Of a DNA stretch of 64,000 bases, positions 11,680 to 19,965 are shown in pieces. Source of the DNA: Niveispirillum irakense DSM 11586 (GTDB taxonomy: Bacteria; Pseudomonadota; Alphaproteobacteria; Azospirillales; Azospirillaceae); the NCBI RefSeq assembly GCF_000429645.1, contig NZ_KE386933.1, positions 310,001 through 374,000 of the forward strand. The letters are read 5' to 3'. The translations under genes and the position numbers were made by a program. Below the pieces are notes generated by a model that was not told the origin of the DNA, searched no databases, and saw only the letters and a list, made by a program, of their open reading frames with translations. How positions within the stretch are numbered: position 1 is the first letter of the stretch; each line of letters begins with the position of its first letter.

Positions 11680-12537
11680 ATGCGGACGCTTACCGGCATG
11701 GCATCGGCCCTTTCCGTGGTGGCTTTGACGGCAGCCACCCTGCCTGTGCTGGCCGCTGAGGAGCCGCCGACCATTTTTGCCATCCGTTTCAACGGTGTTG
11801 CACCAAGCCAGACCCAGTATCAGGGCACGGATGCGGCGGTGCTGGGATATCCGGCTGCCCTTGCGGATGCGCCCAGCGCCAGCGCAAGTGACCCGGAGGA
11901 GGGGCGCAAGGCCATGATGGCCACGGTGTCCGACTGGGTGGGCAAGGTTTATGAAGGTGTGCTGGCCAAGATCACCGGCGACCGTCCCAATGTTGCGGGG
12001 CCGACCCCGATCAAGCTGGCGGCTGATCCGCGCGCCTATCAGGCGGCCGGCATCAAGGCCGATGCCCAGCTTTCCGCTTTGGGCATGAATTCCAAGGTCG
12101 GCATGCGCCTCGGCACAGAAGAATTGAAGCAGACCGTGCGCCTGTCGCGGGGCTGTGAAGAGGATTGGCTGCCAAATTCCGTTTCCGGCGATGTTGGCGG
12201 CGGGTTTGGTGCCTTGACGGGCAGTGTCCAGGGAAGTTGGGGCAATGCCTGTAACAGCGGCCAAGCCGGCTGGCGCCTGACCGCCGGGATGAACGATCTG
12301 GGTATCGACCCCCGCGCCAATATCGGTATGGAATATCGCCCCGTCGCGGGCAGTCTGGTGGCAAACCTGACCGGCCTGTCAGCGGTGCGTGCCCAGTTTG
12401 CCGAAGCAGGCGGCAGCTTCGGCCTGGAAGCCCCCGTACCGGTGGTGAAGGTCAGCGCCATGCGGCTGAACGCCGACATGACCTGGCACGAGGACGGCGA
12501 CACCCGTGTCATGCTGGCGACCAAGCTGCGCTTCTAA
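11680..12537 (+). CDS. Hypothetical exported protein, possible outer-membrane beta-barrel
   Basis: A 285-residue protein with signal peptide MRTLTGMASALSVVALTAAT...LAAEE (cleavage near residue 25). An Ala-rich region follows, then alternating polar/apolar segments in the second half (GDVGGGFGALTGSVQGSWGN, GWRLTAGMNDLGID, ANIGMEYRPVAGSLVANLTG). It ends VMLATKLRF; a C-terminal aromatic residue is characteristic of beta-barrel proteins recognised by BamA. Two Cys (RGCEEDW; WGNACNSG) may form a disulfide. I do not recognise a named family. The start is chosen because the signal peptide begins there, with GAGAGGGGAAG upstream. Confidence 0.65.
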   Translation: MRTLTGMASALSVVALTAATLPVLAAEEPPTIFAIRFNGVAPSQTQYQGTDAAVLGYPAALADAPSASASDPEEGRKAMMATVSDWVGKVYEGVLAKITGDRPNVAGPTPIKLAADPRAYQAAGIKADAQLSALGMNSKVGMRLGTEELKQTVRLSRGCEEDWLPNSVSGDVGGGFGALTGSVQGSWGNACNSGQAGWRLTAGMNDLGIDPRANIGMEYRPVAGSLVANLTGLSAVRAQFAEAGGSFGLEAPVPVVKVSAMRLNADMTWHEDGDTRVMLATKLRF

Positions 12538-12580
12538 TCGCTGCCGTCCCGCGCGCGGATTTCGGATTTCCTGTGGATGC

Positions 12581-12616
12581 GATGCGACCTGCGGGCATGG
12601 CCCTGCAGGTCGCATC
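12581..12616. terminator. Convergent hairpin between 11680 gene and pepN
   Basis: A perfect 12-bp stem (GATGCGACCTGC / GCAGGTCGCATC) with a 12-base loop lies between two converging genes. No T run is present, so factor-assisted termination or transcript-end protection is likely. Confidence 0.6.
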
Positions 12617-12623
12617 ATCATGC

Positions 12624-15287
12624 TTACCCTTCCAGGCTGCGCGAGATGATCTCGTACACGTCGCGCGACAGGTCAGGCGTGTGGGCCACCCGCTCCAGCG
12701 CCACCTTGGCGGCGGCCTGTCGCTGGGCATCATACTGACGCCAGCGGGCGAAGGCCTTGGCCATGCGGCTGGCGACCTGGGGGTTCAGCTTGTTCAGCTC
12801 AATCACCCGGTCGGCCAGGAATTCGTAACCTGACCCATCGGCAGCATGGAAGATGGGGGCATTGCCGGTCAGGCTGCCAACCAGGGCATAGACCTTGTTC
12901 GGGTTGCGGATAGTGAAGCCGGGATGGGCCAGCAGCGCCTTCACATTGTCCAGCGTATCCGGGCGGCTGCTGATGGCCTGGATCATGAACCACTTATCCA
13001 TGACCAGCGCTTCATCCTTCCACTTGTCGGCAAAGGCGGCAAGGGCGGCTTCCCGCTCCGGCATGTCGCTATCGGCGATCAGCGCCAGGGCGGCGATGAC
13101 ATCCGTCATGCCGCTGGCGTCGCGATATTGCGCCAGGGCCAGCGCCTTGCCTTGCGCATCGCCGGCGGCCATCAGATAGGCCAGGGCCGCATTCTTGGCT
13201 GAACGACGCCCGATGGCATCCGGCGTGACGCTGAAGGGGCCGTTGGTGAGGCAGGCGCTGTAGGTGGCCAGCAGCTTGTCCCGGTGGGTCTGGCCGATGG
13301 CGGCGCGCACCTGATCGCGTGCGGCATGGATGCCATCGACATCAATGATATCCATCAACTGACCCAGATAGTTTTCCGACGGCAGGGTCAGCGCCAGGGC
13401 GGCAAAGGCCGGATCTTCGCTCACCCGGTCCAGCACATGGCCGAATGCGGCAATATAGCTGTCGGGCACCACCATGTCGCGGCCAGCGGCGCGGTCGGCC
13501 ACCATGCCCAGCAACAGGCGGGCGGCCAGGGTCTGGCCGGCTTCCCACCGGTTGAACGGGTCGCTGTCATGGCCCATCAGGAAGGCGAGGTGCGCATCGC
13601 TGTAATCAAAGGACAGTTTCACCGGGGCGGAGAAACCGCGGAACAGCGACGGCACCGGGCTGGCGCCGACATCAACAAAGGTGAAGCTCTGTTCCGGCTG
13701 GGACAGGATCAAAACCCGTTCCGTGCCCTGTGCCGCGGCTTCCCCGGACAGGCGCAGGGGCAGGTCGGTGCCGTCCGGCCCTACCAGCCCCATCGCGACC
13801 GGGATCAGCATGGGGAGCTTTTCCGGCTGGCCCGGCGTCGGGGCCAGCGACTGGCGCAGGGTCAGCGTATAGGTGTGGCTGCTGGCATCATAGCTGCCTT
13901 CCCCTTCCACCTTGGGCGTGCCGGCCTGGGCATACCAGCGTCGGAACTGTTCCCAATCAACCACCTTATCGGGGTTGGCGTCGCGCATCGCGGCCAGGAA
14001 ATCATCCGTCGTCACGGCCTGCCCGTCATGACGGTCGAAATAAAGGTCCGTCCCGCGCCGGTAGCCCTGCGGCCCCAGCAGGGTGTGGTACATGCGCAGA
14101 ACTTCCGCCCCCTTTTCATAAACCGTGGGGGTGTAGAAGTTATTGATCTCGATATAGCTTTCCGGGCGGACCGGATGGGCGGTCGGCCCGGCATCCTCTG
14201 CGAACTGCACCTGGCGCAGGCGCGTCACATCCTGGATGCGCTTCACCGGGGCGGAATTCATGTCCGCGCTGAACTGCTGGTCGCGGAAGACGGTCAGCCC
14301 TTCCTTCAGCGACAACTGGAACCAGTCGCGGCAGGTGACGCGGTTGCCGGTCCAGTTGTGGAAATATTCGTGCGCCACCACAGTTTCGATGCCCAGAAAG
14401 TCGGTATCGGTTGCCGTGTCGGGGCGGGCCAGGATGTATTTGGTATTAAAGATGTTTAGGGACTTGTTCTCCATCGCCCCCATGTTGAAATCGCCCACGG
14501 CGACGATGTTGAAAATATCCAGGTCATATTCGCGGCCATAAGCCTCCTCATCCCATTTCATGGAGTTGATGAGGCTGGTCATGGCATGGCCGCACTTATC
14601 CTCGTTCCCTGGCTCCACATAGATGCGCAAGGTCACGTCGCGGCCCGACGCGGTGGTGAAATGATCTTCGATGGAAACCAGCTTGCCGGCTACCAGCGCG
14701 AACAGATAGCAGGGCTTGGGCCAGGGGTCGTCCCACTGTGCCCAATGGCGCCCGCCTTCCAGATCGCCTTCGCCGGTCAGGTTGCCGTTGGACAGCAGCA
14801 CCGGATAGGCTGCCTTGTCCGCCTCGATCCGGACGGAATAGCGGGCCATCACGTCCGGGCGATCCAGGAAATAGGTGATCTTGCGGAAGCCTTCCGCCTC
14901 GCACTGGGTGCAGAAATTGCCCGAGGACTTGTAAAGACCTTCCAGGGCCGTGTTCTTTTCCGGATGAATGCGGGTGACGATGGTTACCTGACCATCATCG
15001 GGCAGCCCGGTCAGGGTCAGGGTGTCGGCGGTGAGGATATAGTCCCGGTCCGTCAGCCCCCGGCCCCCCAGCGCGACAGAAATCAGTTCCATTTCCTGGC
15101 CGTCCAGCACCAGCGGTGCGGCAGCGACATCCGCATTCCGACGCAGGGTCAGGCGGGAGGTGACGATCGTCTCGTCCTCTCGCAGGTCGAAGGTCAGGTC
15201 GACCTTGTCGATCCAGAAGGGCGGTGCGGCATAGTCCCGCAACAGGATGGCTTTCGGAGAGCCCGTATCGAGAACGGCCTTATCCAT
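12624..15287 (-). CDS. pepN: Aminopeptidase N (M1 family)
   Basis: An 887-residue M1 metallopeptidase of the proteobacterial PepN type. The exopeptidase motif GAMENKSLN precedes the zinc site HEYFHNWTGNRVTCRDW (HExxH near residue 305), with the third zinc ligand Glu in LSLKEGLTVF. N-terminal beta-saddle, catalytic, DUF3458 Ig-like and C-terminal helical domains fit the length. It removes N-terminal residues in the late steps of cytosolic peptide breakdown. It appears monocistronic; a convergent hairpin follows the stop. Confidence 0.96.
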   Translation of the reverse strand: MDKAVLDTGSPKAILLRDYAAPPFWIDKVDLTFDLREDETIVTSRLTLRRNADVAAAPLVLDGQEMELISVALGGRGLTDRDYILTADTLTLTGLPDDGQVTIVTRIHPEKNTALEGLYKSSGNFCTQCEAEGFRKITYFLDRPDVMARYSVRIEADKAAYPVLLSNGNLTGEGDLEGGRHWAQWDDPWPKPCYLFALVAGKLVSIEDHFTTASGRDVTLRIYVEPGNEDKCGHAMTSLINSMKWDEEAYGREYDLDIFNIVAVGDFNMGAMENKSLNIFNTKYILARPDTATDTDFLGIETVVAHEYFHNWTGNRVTCRDWFQLSLKEGLTVFRDQQFSADMNSAPVKRIQDVTRLRQVQFAEDAGPTAHPVRPESYIEINNFYTPTVYEKGAEVLRMYHTLLGPQGYRRGTDLYFDRHDGQAVTTDDFLAAMRDANPDKVVDWEQFRRWYAQAGTPKVEGEGSYDASSHTYTLTLRQSLAPTPGQPEKLPMLIPVAMGLVGPDGTDLPLRLSGEAAAQGTERVLILSQPEQSFTFVDVGASPVPSLFRGFSAPVKLSFDYSDAHLAFLMGHDSDPFNRWEAGQTLAARLLLGMVADRAAGRDMVVPDSYIAAFGHVLDRVSEDPAFAALALTLPSENYLGQLMDIIDVDGIHAARDQVRAAIGQTHRDKLLATYSACLTNGPFSVTPDAIGRRSAKNAALAYLMAAGDAQGKALALAQYRDASGMTDVIAALALIADSDMPEREAALAAFADKWKDEALVMDKWFMIQAISSRPDTLDNVKALLAHPGFTIRNPNKVYALVGSLTGNAPIFHAADGSGYEFLADRVIELNKLNPQVASRMAKAFARWRQYDAQRQAAAKVALERVAHTPDLSRDVYEIISRSLEG

Positions 15288-15494
15288 GATTGCGACCTTC
15301 GACTGTCATTAAGCGGCAATGGTTGGCGGGCAGCATAGGCGAAGCCGAAGGGCCCTGTCACGGCCCGCCTGCTGAATGGTTCAATGCGCGACTTACCTTC
15401 AGCAATTCGCGTAAAAATTTCATTCCCACCGGCCTATGGCGCGTTATCATGGTTGCGCGACATGGTGCGCGACCTTGGGAGGGGGACCGGACCG

Positions 15495-16058
15495 ATGCAT
15501 CTGGAATTTGCGCAATCCGATGTCATCATCCTTGCCATTGCGGCGGCCTGTCTGGTCGGTGTGGTGGTTCTGGAGATGATCCGCTTCGTCCTGCCGGAGG
15601 TCTATGCCTGGATCGCCGACCATGAAAAGGTGAAGCGGGAAATCCGGGAGGGGCGTGCTCTGCTGGAAAAGCTGTACCAGCAGAACCAGGAACAGGCTGG
15701 CCTGCGGGATCGTCGCAATGCCGAACGTTTCCGCCTGAAATCGCAGATGAGCCGGCTGGAGATGATGCTGGCAGCGGCGGAGAAGGCGCGGGCCGAGGTG
15801 TGGCACGAACTGGGGCAGCAGGTCATTGGCGATACATTGTTCGTCGCCAAATTGGGCAACCGGCGGCTGGCCGATATGGCGCAGCGCGATTTTGACAGTG
15901 CGCCGGTCATCTGGCGTTACGATAATTCCGTTCGCATCTGGGCACCCACGGAACAGCGTGCCCGGCAGATGCTGGCGGCGGAATTCCCGTCGCGCGATGG
16001 GTATGCGGTCCTGGAAATCAATGCTGTCAGCGGGAACCGGGAGGTGGCGAAACCATGA
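15495..16058 (+). CDS. Membrane-anchored coiled-coil protein A of an unknown four-gene operon
   Basis: A 187-residue protein with one N-terminal transmembrane helix (IILAIAAACLVGVVVLEMI, about residues 11-29). A long charged coiled coil (about 45-105, e.g. REIREGRALLEKLYQQNQEQ) and a small alpha/beta C-terminal domain follow (WRYDNSVRIWAPTEQRARQM, GYAVLEI). The C-terminal domain resembles that of the next gene product (W-x3-8-I-x-A/G-x-T-E...R-x-x-L/M), suggesting tandem paralogues. The ATG at 15495 is favoured by a GGAGGGGG stretch about nine bases upstream; longer in-frame starts exist. The stop overlaps the next start (ATGA). No known family is recognised. Confidence 0.7.
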   Translation: MHLEFAQSDVIILAIAAACLVGVVVLEMIRFVLPEVYAWIADHEKVKREIREGRALLEKLYQQNQEQAGLRDRRNAERFRLKSQMSRLEMMLAAAEKARAEVWHELGQQVIGDTLFVAKLGNRRLADMAQRDFDSAPVIWRYDNSVRIWAPTEQRARQMLAAEFPSRDGYAVLEINAVSGNREVAKP

Positions 16059-16636
16059 TCGTGACCTGGTTGAATATTGTCAGCCTTCTTGCGCTTGCTG
16101 TGTGTGGTTCGGCGCTGATCCTGTCCGGGCGGCGTGTCATGCGGGTGATCCGGGAGGTGGAGCGGCGCCTGTCCCGCACGGTGGATGAGAAGAATGTTGT
16201 TGCCGCTGCCCTGCGCGCGGGAAAAAAGGAAAGCCACGCCATCCGTGATGCCATTCAGGAGGCGGAGGCCCATATCGAACAGCTCCAGTCCCAATCGGCG
16301 CAGGCAGAAGCGCGTCTGGCGCATCTGCGGGGGATACGCCGCCGCACGGTCAATCTGCTGGATCGGGAGTGGCACCGATTCGAACGTCTCTGGTGCGTGC
16401 TTGTCATCAACCCCAGTCTGGGCCGTCAAGTCGGTCGCGGCCCCGGCGCAGGCGCCTGGAATGAAGGCCGTGAAATTTATGGTTTCGCCCGCACTGGGGA
16501 GGATTTCCGTCAACGCTTGACGGCCCATTATCCTCCGGCTGAAGGTTTCATGACCGGCCATGTCGATATGATCGATCTTGCGGGTGACGAGCCGGGCGGG
16601 AACGCGGTAGACCTAAAGACCGGCAAGCGCGGATGA
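16055..16636 (+). CDS. Membrane-anchored coiled-coil protein B of an unknown four-gene operon
   Basis: A 193-residue protein: N-terminal transmembrane helix (VTWLNIVSLLALAVCGSALI), basic stop (SGRRVMRVIR), coiled coil (about 30-105, e.g. AIQEAEAHIEQLQSQSAQAE), then a C-terminal domain (LWCVLVINPSLG, WNEGREIYGFARTGEDFRQR, TGHVDMID). It overlaps the preceding gene by four bases (ATGA), and the following gene starts at its stop in the same way, so the three are translationally coupled. Topology suggests a cytosolic coiled coil tethered to the inner membrane. It may hetero-oligomerise with protein A. No known family is recognised. Confidence 0.7.
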   Translation: MIVTWLNIVSLLALAVCGSALILSGRRVMRVIREVERRLSRTVDEKNVVAAALRAGKKESHAIRDAIQEAEAHIEQLQSQSAQAEARLAHLRGIRRRTVNLLDREWHRFERLWCVLVINPSLGRQVGRGPGAGAWNEGREIYGFARTGEDFRQRLTAHYPPAEGFMTGHVDMIDLAGDEPGGNAVDLKTGKRG

Positions 16637-17352
16637 GGGGCTTACGCACTATGGATTATCGGCTGGCCAGCGGTTCGCTTGAAAAGGGGGATCTGGCACG
16701 GGCATCCGCGTCATTCGGCCTGCCCCTGGCTGACAAGGCGCCCCAGGCGGTTCAGGTGGTATTGGTGACAGAAAGCGCCGCCGGGGAACTGGTGAACGCG
16801 CTGCGGTCCCGGTGCGCTGCGATCATTGAATATACGGAGGGCGCGTTGCCCGCCGCTGCGTTGCGGGATGCGCTTGCAGCGGGGCATCTGCTGGTGTCAC
16901 TCACCACCCGCATGGCCTGGACATTGGATACAGCGGCCCAGTTCTGTGAAGGATTGATGGCACGTGGCATGATGCCGGAAGGGCTGCGCCATGATGTGGA
17001 ACTGAGCCTGCACGAGGCCATCATCAATGCGGTGCTGCATGGCAATCTCGCCATGGGCGGTTCCCTGGTCGATGATCCGCGCCAGTTCGATGCCTTTTGC
17101 CAGCGCTTGAGCGCAAAACTGGCGGAGCCTGAGCGTGCGCTCAAGCGGATTGACCTGTCCGCCTGGATTGCCGAGGCCCATCTTCATGTCCGGATCGCCG
17201 ATGAGGGCGATGGCTATGACAGTGACCTGGTGCGCCAGCCGGCCACGCCAGATGCCAAGTCCGGCCGGGGACTGGAAATCATGCGGGTCATGTCGCATGG
17301 GTTGACTGTCAGCGATGGCGGGCGTACCGCCACCCTGCGTTTTGCCATTTGA
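16633..17352 (+). CDS. RsbW-like ATP-binding protein (anti-sigma factor / HATPase_c_2 family)
   Basis: A 239-residue protein. The C-terminal ~130 residues form a GHKL ATPase of the RsbW/SpoIIAB type: N-box VELSLHEAIINAVLHGN, Mg/ATP loop VRIADEGDGYD, and GRGLEIMRVMSHGLTVS as the G2/lid region. The N-terminal ~100 residues (VVLVTESAAGELVNAL, EYTEGALPAAALRDAL) could be a receiver- or STAS-like module, unresolved by eye. Such proteins phosphorylate an anti-anti-sigma partner and bind a sigma factor; neither partner is nearby. ATG 16633 overlaps the upstream stop; ATG 16651, with GAGGGG upstream, is an alternative start. Linkage to two membrane coiled-coil proteins suggests a membrane-linked partner-switching device. 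Confidence 0.78.
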   Translation: MRGLRTMDYRLASGSLEKGDLARASASFGLPLADKAPQAVQVVLVTESAAGELVNALRSRCAAIIEYTEGALPAAALRDALAAGHLLVSLTTRMAWTLDTAAQFCEGLMARGMMPEGLRHDVELSLHEAIINAVLHGNLAMGGSLVDDPRQFDAFCQRLSAKLAEPERALKRIDLSAWIAEAHLHVRIADEGDGYDSDLVRQPATPDAKSGRGLEIMRVMSHGLTVSDGGRTATLRFAI

Positions 17353-17362
17353 AGAGCGATCC

Positions 17363-17869
17363 ATGACCGAATTGACCGTTGTCCAGGGCGACATCACCGC
17401 CCAGGCGGTGGATGTGATTGTCAATGCCGCCGCACCGGGCCTGGGCGGGGGCACCGGCGTGTCGCGCGCCATCCATGATGCCGCCGGCCCGGCTTTGTTC
17501 GAGGCGGCCTCAGCCCTGGAGCTGACGCGGCGTGGCGATGCCGGCATCACGCCCGGCTTCAACCTGTCCGCCCGCTGGGTGGTGCATGCCATCGGACCGG
17601 TCTATGTCACCGGCCAGATGGGGGAGGATAAGGTTCTGGCCCGCTGCTATACCCGCGCGCTGGAGCTGGCGGTGGAGAAGGGGGCGCGCAGCATCGCCTT
17701 TCCTGCCATCTCCACTGGGGCTTACCGTTTCCCCAAGGACAAGGCGGCGGCCATTGCCGTGGCGACCATTCGCGATTTCATCACCGGGCACCCCGGTGTG
17801 CTGGACCGGGTTCTGCTCTGTGCTACGGGTGATGCCAACATCTCAGCCCTTAAGGCGGCTGTGGGCTGA
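17363..17869 (+). CDS. Macrodomain protein, O-acetyl-ADP-ribose deacetylase-like, with altered catalytic residues
   Basis: A 168-residue macrodomain covering the whole protein: VVQGDITAQAVDVIVNAAAP at the N-terminus, GGGTGVSRAIHDAAGPAL, and the phosphate loop FPAISTGAYRFPKD. In the YmdB class the second Asn of the NAAN motif and the Asp of GGGVDxAIH are catalytic. Here they are Ala (about residue 24) and Ser (about residue 34), read directly from the codons. It may therefore bind ADP-ribose without the usual hydrolysis, or use other residues. It starts 10 bases after the RsbW-like gene, on the same strand, and is probably the last gene of that operon. A convergent terminator follows. Confidence 0.88.
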   Translation: MTELTVVQGDITAQAVDVIVNAAAPGLGGGTGVSRAIHDAAGPALFEAASALELTRRGDAGITPGFNLSARWVVHAIGPVYVTGQMGEDKVLARCYTRALELAVEKGARSIAFPAISTGAYRFPKDKAAAIAVATIRDFITGHPGVLDRVLLCATGDANISALKAAVG

Positions 17870-17876
17870 AAGAAAA

Positions 17877-17900
17877 AGGGGCGGCCCGCAGACCGCCCCT
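17877..17900. terminator. Terminator between the macrodomain gene and lepA
   Basis: An 8-bp stem (AGGGGCGG / CCGCCCCT) with an 8-base loop. On the minus strand it is followed by CTTTTTCTTTC, a good intrinsic terminator for lepA; on the plus strand the tail is weak. Confidence 0.75.
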
Positions 17901-17924
17901 CTTAACCTGTTGTGACACAGGCGA

Positions 17925-19727
17925 TCAATTATCGCCCATCTTCAACGCGGCGATGAAGGCGCTCTGCGGGATTTCCACCTCGCCGAACTGGCGCATGCGC
18001 TTCTTGCCTTCCTTCTGCTTGTCCAGCAGCTTGCGCTTGCGGCTGATATCGCCGCCATAGCACTTGGCCAGCACGTCCTTGCGCATGGCGGCGATGGTCT
18101 CGCGCGCCACAACCTTGCCACCGATGGCAGCCTGGATCGGGATCTTGAACAGGTGGCGCGGGATCAGGTCCTTCAACCGCTCGCACAACTGGCGGCCACG
18201 ATATTCGGCCTGGCTGCGATGGACGATCATCGACAGCGCGTCAACCGGTTCGGCATTGACCAGGATCGACATCTTGACCAGATCGCCTTCGCGATATTCT
18301 TCAAGCTGATAATCGAAGCTGGCATAGCCGCGGCTGATGCTCTTCAGCCGGTCGTAGAAATCGAACACCACTTCGTTCAGCGGCAGCTCATAGACGATCA
18401 TCGCCCGACCGCCGACATAGGTCAGGTCCTTCTGCACGCCGCGCCGTTCGGTGCAGAGCTGCAGCACGCCGCCCAGATATTCATCCGGCAGCATGATCGT
18501 GGCCTTGATCCAGGGTTCCTCGATATGGTCGATCTTCACCACATCCGGCATGTCAGCCGGATTGTGCATCTCGATCACATCGCCATTGGTCATGTGCATC
18601 TTGTACACGACCGACGGGGCGGTGGTGATGAGGTCGAGATTGAACTCGCGCTCCAGCCGCTCCTGGATGATTTCCAGATGCAGCAGGCCCAGGAAGCCGC
18701 AGCGGAAGCCGAAGCCCAGCGCGGCGCTGCTTTCCGTTTCATACTGGAAGCTGGCATCGTTCAGCGCCAGCTTGCCCAGACTGTCGCGCAGATGCTCAAA
18801 CTCCGCCGCATCGGCGGGGAACAGGCCGCAGAACACGACGGGGATGGAGGGCTTGAAGCCGGCCAGGGCGGTGGGCGCCAGCCGGCGCTCCTCGGTGATC
18901 GTGTCACCGACCTTGGTGTCGCGGATATCCTTGATGGCGGCGGTGACGAAGCCCATCTCGCCAGGGCCCAGCTTTTCCAGCGCGATCTTCTTCGGCGTGA
19001 AGATACCCACGCGGTCCAACTCGCGCGTGGCGCCAGTGGCCATGAAGCGCACCTTCTGGCCCAGCCGCAACTCACCATTCACCACGCGGACCAGGATGAT
19101 GACGCCCAGATAGGCATCGTACCAGCTATCCACGATCAGCGCCTGCAACGGCGCCTCGCGGTCGCCCTTGGGCGGCGGCAGGCGGGTGACGATGGCTTCC
19201 AGCACACCTTCGATATTCAGGCCGGTCTTGGCCGAAATCTCCACCGCGTCGGATGCATCCAGCCCGATCACATCCTCAATCTGGGTCTTCACGCGCGGCA
19301 CGTCGGCAGCCGGCAGATCGACCTTGTTCAGGATCGGCACAATCTCGTGATTGGCGTCCAGCGCCTGATACACATTGGCGAGTGTCTGCGCCTCCACGCC
19401 CTGGCTGGCATCCACGACCAGCAGCGAGCCTTCGCAGGCCGCCAGCGAGCGGGAGACTTCATAGGCAAAGTCGACATGGCCCGGCGTGTCCATCAGGTTC
19501 AACTGATAGGTGTTGCCATCCTTGGCCTTATATTCCAGGCGCACGGTCTGCGCCTTGATGGTGATGCCGCGCTCCCGCTCGATATCCATATTGTCGAGCA
19601 ACTGGGCCTTCATGTCGCGCGCCTCGATGGCGCCGCAGAATTCAATCAACCGGTCGGCAAGCGTGGACTTGCCATGGTCGATATGGGCGATGATGGAGAA
19701 ATTCCGGATTTTCGACAGATCGGTCAT
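17925..19727 (-). CDS. lepA: Elongation factor 4 (back-translocase LepA)
   Basis: A 600-residue GTPase. G1 is AHIDHGKST (about residues 14-22), G3 [13 protein letters not shown]4 NKVD. EF-G-like domains II, III and V follow, then the LepA-specific C-terminal domain with [20 protein letters not shown]. It binds ribosomes and affects elongation/initiation quality, mostly under stress. Length is normal. It appears to be transcribed alone and ends at a good intrinsic terminator. Confidence 0.98.
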   Translation of the reverse strand: MTDLSKIRNFSIIAHIDHGKSTLADRLIEFCGAIEARDMKAQLLDNMDIERERGITIKAQTVRLEYKAKDGNTYQLNLMDTPGHVDFAYEVSRSLAACEGSLLVVDASQGVEAQTLANVYQALDANHEIVPILNKVDLPAADVPRVKTQIEDVIGLDASDAVEISAKTGLNIEGVLEAIVTRLPPPKGDREAPLQALIVDSWYDAYLGVIILVRVVNGELRLGQKVRFMATGATRELDRVGIFTPKKIALEKLGPGEMGFVTAAIKDIRDTKVGDTITEERRLAPTALAGFKPSIPVVFCGLFPADAAEFEHLRDSLGKLALNDASFQYETESSAALGFGFRCGFLGLLHLEIIQERLEREFNLDLITTAPSVVYKMHMTNGDVIEMHNPADMPDVVKIDHIEEPWIKATIMLPDEYLGGVLQLCTERRGVQKDLTYVGGRAMIVYELPLNEVVFDFYDRLKSISRGYASFDYQLEEYREGDLVKMSILVNAEPVDALSMIVHRSQAEYRGRQLCERLKDLIPRHLFKIPIQAAIGGKVVARETIAAMRKDVLAKCYGGDISRKRKLLDKQKEGKKRMRQFGEVEIPQSAFIAALKMGDN

Positions 19728-19864
19728 GGAGCACGGGCCAGCTTCAGGGATGGCCGGAAGATAGGGGCAGACCGCCCGTCTGGCAATGATTGCCGTGGCC
19801 CCGGCCGGGCAGGGGTGGTGTGCGAAGGGGCAGACCCGCAGGTCATCGCTAGGGATGCCAGGGG

Positions 19865-19895
19865 TTCACATATTTTAGAATATTGTTATAACAAT
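19865..19895 (+). promoter_or_regulatory. Candidate promoter with overlapping palindrome upstream of the MscS gene
   Basis: TTCACA at 19865-19870, a 16-base spacer and TATAAC at 19887-19892 form a promoter-like pair. The -10 element is inside the perfect 14-bp palindrome ATTGTTATAACAAT (19882-19895), a position suited to a repressor site. The rest of the 237-base gap between lepA and this gene shows no other clear signal. Confidence 0.45.
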
Positions 19896-19965
19896 CATTG
19901 TCCGATACCTCGAATTCGGATCATCTTAGGTGCTTTGTTGAGATTATTTGGTGAAGGAAATCGCA

